Source of the DNA: Actinomycetota bacterium
GTDB taxonomy: Bacteria; Actinomycetota; Actinomycetes; Streptosporangiales; Streptosporangiaceae
Assembly (NCBI GenBank): GCA_003161205.1
Contig: PMOU01000614.1
Location: 673-7,939, forward strand
Reading direction: 5' to 3'
DNA length: 7,267 bases
The notes beneath the pieces are model-generated. The model was not told where the DNA came from and made no database searches. It was given only the letters and a program-made list of their open reading frames with translations. The translations under genes were made by a program, and so were the position numbers. Positions 1 through 5,595 of this stretch are shown in pieces (position 1 is the first letter of the stretch; each line of letters opens with the position of its first letter).

Positions 1-483
1 ACGGAGATCCAAGCCGCAGCGGCTACGCCGAAGTTCGCCGAGCTAGTGCAACGATGGGCCAAGACATCAGGGCAGTCACCTGCCGACGCCTCTATGAGTC
101 TTCGGCGGACCATGCTGGTCGCGACCGCCCGCCGCGGACGCCACCTGACCGCCGGGGAATGGCTGGCAGTCCTGGAAGATTTCATCGAGGCGAGCGGCCG
201 CCACGAAGAACAGCGGTTATATGAGCGCACTAGAAGGCCACGCCCGCCGCATCCTGGGCCAGATCGCGACGACAGACCGCGAAGCCCTCGCCGCCGACCC
301 GAAACGAGCACTTACCGAGCGGTTCGGGCTCCGCGTCCGGGAACAGGACGAACTTGGCCAGCGCCGGGATGCGGGAGGCTGGTGCGACGGGATCTCGTTC
401 CTCGACGACGGTGTCGTCCTCTACGCGCCGTCCCCGTACAGCCGACGCGAGAACTTCACCCTGACCCACGAACTGGGCCATAA
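1..483 (+). CDS. Partial CDS, unrecognised helical protein (C-terminal part; 3' end uncertain)
   Basis: This frame is open from the window edge to a TAA at 481-483, and the true start lies upstream. The first 75 codons look genuine: third positions are mostly G or C and the protein is a plausible all-helical segment (AELVQRWAKTSG, then LRRTMLVATARRGRHLT, then GEWLAVLEDFIEASGRHEEQ). After about position 225 the translation becomes Pro/Arg-rich, third-position GC falls, and the frame overlaps the metallopeptidase gene by 263 nt. The downstream stretch is therefore probably not protein that selection has kept. Either the gene originally ended near 220-225 (a TGA lies at 222-224 in a neighbouring frame, overlapping the next ATG) and a frameshift removed its stop, or the long overlap is real. 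I do not recognise the family. The position directly before an ImmA/IrrE peptidase suggests a partner or a regulator, which is inference only. Confidence 0.5.
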   Translation, partial: TEIQAAAATPKFAELVQRWAKTSGQSPADASMSLRRTMLVATARRGRHLTAGEWLAVLEDFIEASGRHEEQRLYERTRRPRPPHPGPDRDDRPRSPRRRPETSTYRAVRAPRPGTGRTWPAPGCGRLVRRDLVPRRRCRPLRAVPVQPTRELHPDPRTGP

Positions 484-799
484 GCTCTCCGAAGAAGACG
501 ACGACGCACTCAACTGGCTCGCTAACCGCGATCACCCAGGACGCGACCTCGAACAGCTCTGCGACCTGATCGCCGCGAGGCTCCTGCTACCCGAGGCACT
601 CATTACCGAGGTTCTCAATCGCCGTGCGCCCGAAGCCGCTCACATCCGGGCGCTGTACGAGGCGAGCGCAGCCAGCGAAGTCGTGTGCGCCATCGCCCTC
701 GCCCAGCGCCTGCCCTGCCAGGGCGCCGTCGTCATGATGGACATCGGTTCCAGCACAATCAGCCACGCCAGCGTGGCCAGCCCTGAAGACGACGAATAG
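221..799 (+). CDS. ImmA/IrrE family zinc metallo-endopeptidase
   Basis: The product has 192 residues, a normal length for this family (COG2856-like). Residues 79-87 read FTLTHELGH, an HEXXH zinc motif (H83, E84, H87) in the usual ImmA/IrrE context. About 24 residues later comes EQLCDLIAARLLLP (111-124), matching the family pattern ExxxxxxAxxLLMP, whose glutamate is the expected third zinc ligand (E111 is the candidate). Residues 1-45 are an N-terminal helical region; 56-75 are beta-rich leading into the active-site helix. Family members such as ImmA of ICEBs1 and IrrE/PprI of Deinococcus cleave helix-turn-helix repressors to derepress target genes. The substrate here is unknown; the Xre regulator about 1 kb downstream is a possible but unproven one. 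ATG 221 is the only sensible start, since upstream codons in this frame reach a stop without another start; its ribosome-binding site is weak, suggesting coupling to the upstream gene. Confidence 0.9.
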   Translation: MSALEGHARRILGQIATTDREALAADPKRALTERFGLRVREQDELGQRRDAGGWCDGISFLDDGVVLYAPSPYSRRENFTLTHELGHKLSEEDDDALNWLANRDHPGRDLEQLCDLIAARLLLPEALITEVLNRRAPEAAHIRALYEASAASEVVCAIALAQRLPCQGAVVMMDIGSSTISHASVASPEDDE

Positions 800-813
800 C
801 CACTTGCCTACCC

Positions 814-1237
814 ATGGCCCAGACAGGAGATCCCCGCCCACCACCGGCTCGCGCGACTGGACGCCGACCAGGCGGTACGCGAGCGGTCCTGGTGGGCAAC
901 CCCGTGGGGAGAACGGCAGGACTACTACCTCGACGCGATCGCAGGCAGCCGCCGCATCCACGCCGTACTCGCCGCTCGGGACCTCTGGCAAACCACCCTG
1001 TTCCACACCGACGTAGCAGAAACTGCCGGACGGCCCGCACGGCACCTCGACTGCCCATGCGGCCACCACGGAACCGTACGCGGCTATCCATGCAGCGACT
1101 GCGGGCAGCCCTACTGCCCATCATGTAAAGAATGCCAGTGCCTCCGGCGGAACGCCGCGCTCGTCCAATGCCAGAAATGCTTTGTATCCGTAGCCAGAGC
1201 CGACATTGTCGATGGCCGGTGCAGTGACTGCCGCTAG
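814..1237 (+). CDS. Cysteine-rich zinc-ribbon-like protein; no in-frame start codon, probable frameshift near 832-835
   Basis: Codons starting at 2 mod 3 are open from 800 to a TAG at 1235-1237 and give a convincing protein. An N-terminal helical part (HRLARLDADQAVRERSWW, later ERQDYYLDAIAGSRRIHAVL) is followed from 1052 by twelve cysteines in about 60 residues, spaced CxC, CxxC, CxxC, CxC, CxxC, CxxC with adjacent histidines. This suggests several treble-clef or ribbon-type zinc sites. The frame contains no ATG, GTG or TTG. An ATG at 814 lies one frame away, and dropping one C from the CCCC run at 832-835 would join it to the conserved frame. The other explanations are a rare CTG start (857), readthrough of the metallopeptidase TAG (797-799, same frame), or +1 slippage at CCC-C. 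The gene is probably an operon partner of the metallopeptidase. Its function is unknown: nucleic-acid binding or protein-protein contact are the usual roles of such folds. Confidence 0.7.
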
Positions 1238-1505
1238 CATGATGACCCCGCCGCTTACACAGCCGCCTCGGGCTACCTGTGGTGCGCGTCGACCTGGAAC
1301 TGTGTCGGGTTAGCGGAGAGGCTGGGCGGCGCAGGAGGAGGGGCGCCATTGCTGGTGGCGCAGGAGCGACAGAGGAGCGCCGAGGGCGAGCCTGGCGCTA
1401 AACCCGCCCAACAAGAAGCCCGCTTCTTGACCACGACGGCGTGAGACGAGGCGGTGGTTGAGGTCGAAGCGTTCGAGACCGAGGGACGCCAGTTGAGGCT
1501 GTCAG
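1238..1505. other. Intergenic region between convergent genes, no supported gene
   Basis: These 268 bases separate the + strand cysteine-rich gene from the end of the minus strand DUF397 gene. Open frames on both strands here are low-complexity or continue in the wrong frame across known genes, and none gives a protein I can support. The only clear structure is the hairpin at 1412-1429. Confidence 0.6.
1412..1429. terminator. Hairpin between convergent genes, possible bidirectional terminator
   Basis: CAAGAAGC and GCTTCTTG form a perfect 8-bp inverted repeat around a CC centre, so about 7 bp of stem with a 4-nt loop would fold. It lies between two convergent genes. There is no T-run on either side, which is common for actinomycete terminators but leaves the call tentative. 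Confidence 0.4.
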
Positions 1506-1697
1506 TTACCGTCCAAGAGCCTCGACGAATCTCCGCCATGCTGGGCTTGAGAGCATGAGCTTCGCTCCATCCGGGCTTTCCGAATCCCGCACGGCCACAA
1601 GCCCCGGCAAGTTGGTTGCAACCTCTACACAGTTGCCGTTCTGGCCGCTGTAGCTGCTCTTGTGCCACTCGGCGCGGGAGAGGTCGACCTTGGTCAT
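1506..1697 (-). CDS. DUF397 domain protein (Scr2/BldB-like small partner of an Xre-DUF5753 regulator)
   Basis: This 63-residue product is a textbook DUF397 protein. It has WHKSSYSGQNGNCVEVA near the N-terminus, then VAVRDSESPDGAKLMLSSPAW and a terminal FVEALGR. The family occurs in many copies in streptomycetes, usually beside an Xre-DUF5753 regulator, and includes BldB, needed for aerial growth. In Streptomyces coelicolor the Scr1/Scr2 pair was described as toxin-antitoxin-like, with the DUF397 member as the growth-inhibiting partner. I chose ATG 1695-1697 because a perfect GGAGG lies 8 nt upstream (1706-1710). A GTG at 1704-1706 in the same frame overlaps that site, so it is unlikely to be used. 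The gene follows the regulator by 24 nt, so the two are almost certainly one transcript. Confidence 0.92.
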   Translation of the reverse strand: MTKVDLSRAEWHKSSYSGQNGNCVEVATNLPGLVAVRDSESPDGAKLMLSSPAWRRFVEALGR

Positions 1698-1721
1698 CCC
1701 GCGCACCTCCTTCGGTACTGC

Positions 1722-2591
1722 CTAGGTCATGGTGTCAGCGACCTGCTGGATCAACCGTACGGAGTCGTCCGGGTGCATTGCGGCAGCCAACAACCGTTCA
1801 AATGCAAGGATATAACGGCTGACGTCGGCGCGCTCTTCAAGGTAGATGTCCCCGGCCAGCGTCTCGACGTACACCACGTCTGGGTCAGTGGGCTCCGGGA
1901 AGTCCAGAATCACAAACGGACCGGCCGTACCGGCATGTGCGCCTGCACGGTAGGGCACGACCTGGAGCGTCGTTTTACCTTGCTCGGCACAGTCGACGAG
2001 GTGCTGGAGCTGCACGCGCATGGCTTGCGGACCGCCTACCTGGCGTCGGATGACGGCTTCGTCGATGACGGCCCACAACCGCGGCCGGTCGTCGCGGGTC
2101 AGGATCTGCTGCCGGGCCACACGGACTTCGACCCGGCGCTCGACCTCATCGCGGTCAAGCTCCATCGGGCCGTTTCGGCACATCTCGCGGGTGTAGTCCG
2201 CGGTCTGAAGGAGGCCGGGTATGACGATGGGCTCAAAGTTGCGGATAGAAGCGGCTCCGGCTTCCAGCCCGATGTAGACCTCGTACGGGTTTGGGAGCAC
2301 GTCGCGGAAGGAATGCCACCATCCTGGCTGGCGGGCGTCCCGGGTCAACTGGATCAGGCCGTCACGTTCCGGGCCGGTGACGCCGTAGAGCTCAAGCAGC
2401 GACCGGACGTTGCCGGGCTGCGGCCGACTTCGGCCGGTCTCGATGCGGAAGAGCGTGGAAGTTGACCACTCGAGCTGGCGCGCGACCTCTTCACGGCTCA
2501 TACCGGTACCTTCACGGCGACGCTGGAGTTCGATGGCCAGGCGGCGGCCGCGCAAGGTGGGGTTCTGGTCTGGGTTGCTACGTCGGGCCAT
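1722..2591 (-). CDS. Xre-family regulator with DUF5753 domain (Scr1/WhiJ-like)
   Basis: The product has 289 residues. Residues 14-68 form an Xre helix-turn-helix: LAIELQRRREGTGMSREEVA, then STSTLFRIETGRSRP, in which the second segment is the recognition helix. From about residue 100 to the end is a DUF5753 domain with its signature YIGLEAGAASIRNFEPIVIP followed by GLLQTADYTR, and later VVPYRAGAHAGTAGPF. WhiJ and its many actinomycete paralogues share this architecture and act in development and antibiotic control; databases also call them Scr1-type antitoxin-like regulators. An AAGAGG ribosome-binding site lies 5 nt before the ATG. The gene is first in an operon with the DUF397 gene and divergent from the ATP-binding gene. 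Two dyads in its promoter region suggest autoregulation. Length and both domains are complete, and I see no defect. Confidence 0.93.
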   Translation of the reverse strand: MARRSNPDQNPTLRGRRLAIELQRRREGTGMSREEVARQLEWSTSTLFRIETGRSRPQPGNVRSLLELYGVTGPERDGLIQLTRDARQPGWWHSFRDVLPNPYEVYIGLEAGAASIRNFEPIVIPGLLQTADYTREMCRNGPMELDRDEVERRVEVRVARQQILTRDDRPRLWAVIDEAVIRRQVGGPQAMRVQLQHLVDCAEQGKTTLQVVPYRAGAHAGTAGPFVILDFPEPTDPDVVYVETLAGDIYLEERADVSRYILAFERLLAAAMHPDDSVRLIQQVADTMT

Positions 2592-2626
2592 GCCAACCTC
2601 TTGATCTGTTATCGCACCAGTCTGTT

Positions 2627-2638
2627 TGCACTATTGCA
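2627..2638. promoter_or_regulatory. Candidate operator 1 (TGCA-CTAT-TGCA)
   Basis: This dyad has perfect TGCA arms separated by 4 nt. It lies between the presumed transcription start and the ATG of the regulator gene, and its centre is 28 bp from that of the related dyad at 2655-2666. The pairing and position suggest a binding site for the adjacent Xre protein, by inference. Confidence 0.4.
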
Positions 2639-2653
2639 TCTCGTTCAGTGTTG

Positions 2654-2667
2654 GTGCATTCTAGCAC
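2654..2667. promoter_or_regulatory. Candidate operator 2 (GTGC-ATTCTA-GCAC)
   Basis: This inverted repeat has GTGC and GCAC arms. Its core, TGCA-TTCT-AGCA, resembles the dyad 28 bp away. It covers the candidate -10 hexamer of the regulator operon, as expected for a repressor site. Confidence 0.4.
2658..2663 (-). promoter_or_regulatory. Candidate -10 element (TAGAAT) of the Xre-DUF397 operon
   Basis: On the minus strand this reads TAGAAT, close to the TAnnnT consensus of housekeeping promoters. A weak GACTTG lies 16 nt upstream as a possible -35. Transcription would begin near 2651, leaving about 60 nt of leader before the ATG. The hexamer sits inside the dyad at 2654-2667, so a bound regulator would block it. 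Confidence 0.4.
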
Positions 2668-2704
2668 TGATGATGCCACCAAGTCGGTGGCGCTCGGGGT
2701 GCAA

Positions 2705-2719
2705 ACCGCCGAAAGCGGT
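2705..2719. repeat. Small inverted repeat in the divergent intergenic region
   Basis: ACCGC and GCGGT flank a 5-nt centre. It is short and could arise by chance in GC-rich DNA. The rest of the stretch 2592-2951, apart from the dyads at 2627-2667, shows no gene or clear promoter; the ATP-binding gene must be transcribed from somewhere in it. Confidence 0.2.
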
Positions 2720-2951
2720 GAACCCAAGGCGGAGACGCGAACGGGTCAGGTCGGCGGCACAAGCGAGGCGCCTTCTGCAAAGTCAGCTCCATCTCCTGAG
2801 CGCTCCGGCGTGTCAAGTCAGAGGTAGCAGCAGTGGTCTATCCCCATTCGAGCCGCAGGTCCGACCTAGTAAGAGGATCAGGCCGAGCAGTGGGTGATCT
2901 TGAGCCAAGCTCCGACGTCGGCCCTGCTTTCATTTCAGTGAGCAGGCAGCC

Positions 2952-3533
2952 GTGACTCCTTATCCGTGGCCGCTGCGTAGTTACCTCGAACTCGGTGCCC
3001 TGCCGACCGCCGTGCCCTGCGCCCGGCTTCATGCCAAGCACCTAGTGCGGGAGTGGGGACTGAACGGCTTGGCCGACAGCACCGAACTGCTGGTGTCAGA
3101 ACTGGTGACCAACGCCATGAAGGCAATGGCGGGACAAGACGATCAAGCAGCGGTGCGCCTGTGGCTGTCCGGCGACAGCGCGCGAGTCCGTATGGAAGTC
3201 TGGGATGCCGACCCGCGGCTGCCGACACCCAAAGATCCTGACGATGGCGGCATACCCGACCTTCAAGAAGAAGGAGGGCGCGGGTTGTTTCTGGTGGCGG
3301 CTCTGAGTGCCCGCTGGGACTGGTACCTCACGCAGGAGCCTGTCGGCAAGGTTGTCTGGTGCGAGCTTGAAGCCGAACAGCCAGAACCCGCGGACGTCGG
3401 CGGACCAGCTTCGCTGCCACCACTGCCGCGGCGGATACCCCGTCCGACGCTGGTACGGCCGGTTGTGGTGATGAACGACCCGGATATTCTGCGCCGGCTA
3501 CGCGATGGGCTTCGGGACCTGCGCGCTTACTGA
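2952..3533 (+). CDS. ATP-binding protein of the RsbW/AbaA-like HATPase_c_2 family
   Basis: The product has 193 residues. The GHKL nucleotide-binding motifs are all present: the N box ELLVSELVTNA (45-55), the G1 box VWDADPRLP (83-91) and the G2 box GGRGLFLV (108-115). There is no histidine-phosphotransfer domain, so it is a stand-alone anti-sigma/serine-kinase-type ATP-binding protein. A proline-rich tail (about 140-170) and a basic helical end (LRRLRDGLRDLRAY) follow. Such proteins sit beside WhiJ-like and BldB-like genes in many streptomycete loci, including the abaA antibiotic-regulation locus, and may bind sigma or anti-anti-sigma factors. Kinase activity is not guaranteed. GTG 2952 is the first start after the in-frame stop at 2901-2903; its ribosome-binding site is weak. 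The gene is divergent from the regulator. Confidence 0.88.
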   Translation: MTPYPWPLRSYLELGALPTAVPCARLHAKHLVREWGLNGLADSTELLVSELVTNAMKAMAGQDDQAAVRLWLSGDSARVRMEVWDADPRLPTPKDPDDGGIPDLQEEGGRGLFLVAALSARWDWYLTQEPVGKVVWCELEAEQPEPADVGGPASLPPLPRRIPRPTLVRPVVVMNDPDILRRLRDGLRDLRAY

Positions 3534-3548
3534 GCCCGTGTTATCCGC

Positions 3549-3564
3549 CTGCCCGGTTGGGCAG
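3549..3564 (+). terminator. Candidate terminator hairpin after the ATP-binding gene
   Basis: CTGCCC and GGGCAG form a perfect 6-bp stem around a GGTT loop, 15 nt after the TGA of the ATP-binding gene. A T-run is lacking. The position supports termination; the short stem keeps confidence moderate. Confidence 0.4.
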
Positions 3565-3651
3565 TGGCCCATCGGGCGATGCCAGGCCGTATGTCACGGA
3601 AACGGTCATCGCGCCTAATCAGGCACAGCAGATCGTAAGCATGCAGTGAAT

Positions 3652-3683
3652 TTGCTAAACGTATTCATATCCGGATTTAGCAA
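3652..3683. promoter_or_regulatory. Inverted repeat TTGCTAAA-16-TTTAGCAA upstream of the WXG100-like operon
   Basis: Two perfect 8-bp arms are 16 nt apart in an AT-rich island that stands out from its GC-rich surroundings. The spacer ends in, and runs one base into the right arm with, the palindrome ATCCGGAT (3669-3676). The arms are centred 24 bp apart, just over two helical turns, so a dimeric regulator could bind both. The site lies about 220 bp before the WXG100-like start. Role as operator is inference; no regulator is assigned. Confidence 0.35.
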
Positions 3684-3733
3684 CCCGATTACCTGGGCTG
3701 ACTTCGGTTAACTTCTGCATCATGGCCGGTCAG

Positions 3734-3765
3734 ATGCACGCACGCATATAGACATGCACGCGCAC
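3734..3765. repeat. Direct repeat ATGCACGC within alternating purine-pyrimidine tracts
   Basis: ATGCACGC occurs at 3734-3741 and again at 3754-3761, exactly 20 bp apart. Bases 3734-3750 alternate purine and pyrimidine without a break for 17 nt, and 3752-3765 do so for 14 nt. Such tracts can adopt Z-DNA under negative supercoiling. Together with the inverted repeat at 3652-3683, this is the main content of the 368-bp stretch 3534-3901, which has no supported gene. Confidence 0.35.
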
Positions 3766-3901
3766 TTGTTCGCCCGGGTGGATATGGCTGGATTGGAGAA
3801 AATCTGCCGCAGGCTTGAACCGGCTTGAGGCTGTTTCCGTTCTAGGGACAGTTAGCTTCGTGCAAGTGCACTGCGCGCGTCCGGCGAAGACGGGAACTGG
3901 C

Positions 3902-4186
3902 ATGGCCGACCTGAGGGTGGACTATCAGCTGCTCGCCTCGATTCATAGCGCCCTGAACGGCCTGACCTGGGAATTCGAGAACATCGAAGACCAGGCCAGT
4001 GCCTATGACGCCGCCTTCGGGTCGGGCGACATCACCGCGGCGATGGGGAGCTTCGCCGGGAACTGGAGCACTCACCGCAAGACGATGCTCGGCACCATGG
4101 CGAACCTCGACCGTATGGTCGCCGCGACGGCGCAGACCTTCCACCAGACCGACAGCCAGCTTGCCAGCGACCTGACCAAGAAGTAG
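3902..4186 (+). CDS. WXG100-like (ESAT-6-like) small helical protein
   Basis: The product has 94 residues, the usual WXG100 size, and is predicted to be a helix-turn-helix hairpin: helix 1 about 8-38 (VDYQLLASIHSALNGLTWEF), a turn at 39-55 (FGSGDITAAMGSFAGNW), helix 2 about 56-90. The turn has W55 followed by S-T, so the canonical WxG glycine is missing, as in a divergent actinomycete branch. Near the C-terminus F80-H-Q-T-D84 resembles the YxxxD/E type VII export signal with phenylalanine in place of tyrosine. These proteins normally dimerise and leave by the ESX/type VII pathway, alone or with a larger partner. ATG 3902 fits the family; a TTG at 3815 in the same frame would add 29 residues of unrelated sequence. 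An ACGGGA ribosome-binding site lies 6 nt upstream. The partner gene begins 21 nt downstream. Confidence 0.82.
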   Translation: MADLRVDYQLLASIHSALNGLTWEFENIEDQASAYDAAFGSGDITAAMGSFAGNWSTHRKTMLGTMANLDRMVAATAQTFHQTDSQLASDLTKK

Positions 4187-4207
4187 GCACGGGGAGGACC
4201 AGACCAG

Positions 4208-5590
4208 ATGGGACGACCGCCGGGTTACCAGTGGCAGCCGCTCGGCCTGGACGCGGACCCGATACCAGGGGATCCACAAGCAATCAGCACGGAGGCCGCT
4301 CACCTCGCGTCGGTAGCTACCACGATCACCGGGCAGATTGCGGCGTTGCGGAAGATCGCTAGCGACGACACCGAGGTCGGCCAGCACGCGGAGAAGATCA
4401 GGTCCTCGGCGAGCAGTCTGGCCGGCTCGCTGCAAGTTGTAGAGGCAAGGTACCGGAATGTGTCATCGGCACTGAACGGCTGGGTTCCCGAGCTGGAGCA
4501 GGCCCAGTCCCTGTCCATCAGGGCACTGAATGAGGCCGAAGCCCCATACGCGACGCTCAGCCGCGCCGTGACGCTGCCGTCCGGGCCCGACCTTACTGCG
4601 GCACAGAAGCAGGAGATCACCAGCTATCGAACCTCGACGCAGCGGGCACAGGACCAGCTCGAGGCCGCGAAGGCGCTCCTGACCCGGGCAACCACCCTGC
4701 GGGATACCCAGGCCGCTTACTACGCCGCGAAGATCAACCAGGCCAGCAACGATAGCCTCGCCGACCACGAAAGCCTGTGGGGTGACATCACCAGTGATTT
4801 CGATCATCTGGTCGGTGATGTCGCCTGGGAGCTCAGGGACGTCTGCACTGGTCTTGAGATTCTGGCCACAGCCGCGGCGGTGATCGCTTTCGTGCTCGCC
4901 CAGTTCGTGCCGGGAGTCGATGTCATCGTCGACGGAATCGTGTTCGGCGCGTTTTTCGCTACCCTGGCCGCTGGTGTCGGGCGATTCGTGCTCGCGGATA
5001 CCCACAATGGCTCATGGTGGGATTTCGCCCTGGATGCTTTTGCGTGCCTTTCCTTCGGGTCAAGCCGGTTCCTGGGTGCGACGGCCAAGGTTCTTGCCGA
5101 CGGTGCTGAGGATGGCGCCGGGTCCGCTATGGTGACCGAACTGGTCGGGGGAACTGGGGCGAAGGCCGCTGAACTGGCACGGTACGCCAGCATGATGGGC
5201 GATGATGTCGGCGAGCTGGCCGAGAAATTCGCCCCGAAGCTGGCCCAGACGGCGGTGAAGGTCGCCACCGCGGGCAGCGAGCTGACCGGCGTTTGGAAGG
5301 TCATGGCCGACCTCGGCAGCCTGTCCGAGGAGAGCAAGCAGTTCGCCCGGGCTCTGGCTATCACCGCACGTTTCTCAGACAGCATGAGTGACACGAATAC
5401 GCTAGCGAAACTCGCGCTCTCCACATCAGGTATCGGGGCGGGGCTGGCCAGCATCACCGGCATAGGGTCCCTGGTCGGCGGGGGCGTCGAGTTCGACGGA
5501 CCGGGCGGTCCGGCCTGGCCCAACTGGCATATTCCCGGAGTCTCTCACTGGTACAAGACCACGTTCGAGATCCCGACCGGGGGAACCTGA
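4208..5590 (+). CDS. Large type VII-secretion-associated protein with internal hydrophobic hairpin
   Basis: The product has 460 residues. Residues 1-25 carry the DxDPxPGDP-type entry seen in putative T7SS-secreted actinomycete proteins (LDADPIPGDP, 14-23). Residues 26-185 are a long helical WXG/LXG-like region with a central GWVPELEQAQ (91-100) and a coiled-coil-prone stretch (130-180). Two hydrophobic segments follow, about 215-236 and 241-262, each long enough to span a membrane; then come Ala/Gly-rich helices and an unusual ending rich in Gly, Pro and Trp (430-460). There is no N-terminal signal peptide. In related polymorphic-toxin proteins a variable C-terminal enzyme follows the hydrophobic part. 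I recognise no nuclease, deaminase or ADP-ribosyltransferase motif here. The GGAGG at 4193-4197 is a strong ribosome-binding site. The stop is 5 nt before the next start. Effector or pore-forming roles are inference. Confidence 0.78.
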   Translation: MGRPPGYQWQPLGLDADPIPGDPQAISTEAAHLASVATTITGQIAALRKIASDDTEVGQHAEKIRSSASSLAGSLQVVEARYRNVSSALNGWVPELEQAQSLSIRALNEAEAPYATLSRAVTLPSGPDLTAAQKQEITSYRTSTQRAQDQLEAAKALLTRATTLRDTQAAYYAAKINQASNDSLADHESLWGDITSDFDHLVGDVAWELRDVCTGLEILATAAAVIAFVLAQFVPGVDVIVDGIVFGAFFATLAAGVGRFVLADTHNGSWWDFALDAFACLSFGSSRFLGATAKVLADGAEDGAGSAMVTELVGGTGAKAAELARYASMMGDDVGELAEKFAPKLAQTAVKVATAGSELTGVWKVMADLGSLSEESKQFARALAITARFSDSMSDTNTLAKLALSTSGIGAGLASITGIGSLVGGGVEFDGPGGPAWPNWHIPGVSHWYKTTFEIPTGGT

Positions 5591-5595
5591 TACCC

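Noticed and set aside
804..1128. Plus-strand frames from TTG 804 and ATG 814 read without a shift
   Set aside because: Both give Pro/Arg/Thr-rich translations without domains and are out of frame with the cysteine-rich protein that clearly occupies this DNA. Only the first codons after ATG 814 may be real.
759..1349. Long minus-strand open frame
   Set aside because: It is antisense to the cysteine-rich gene, Arg/Gly-rich and featureless; open antisense frames are expected in GC-rich DNA.
1273..1668. Minus-strand frame overlapping the DUF397 gene
   Set aside because: Low-complexity Ser/Ala/Pro translation in a different frame from the clear DUF397 protein, with no supporting ribosome-binding site.
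1662..2465. 267-codon plus-strand frame
   Set aside because: It is the antisense of the well-supported Xre-DUF5753 gene and has no recognisable domain.
3861..3870. TGCAAGTGCA as a third copy of the Xre operator
   Set aside because: The arms match TGCA but the spacer is 2 nt instead of 4, and a 10-bp match this short may be chance.
3815..3901. TTG-initiated extension of the WXG100-like protein
   Set aside because: The extra 29 residues do not fit the 94-100-residue family length, and ATG 3902 has a usable ribosome-binding site.
4804..5523. 239-codon minus-strand frame
   Set aside because: It is antisense to the 460-residue T7SS-like gene; its Ser/Ala/Pro-rich sequence is typical of a shadow frame.
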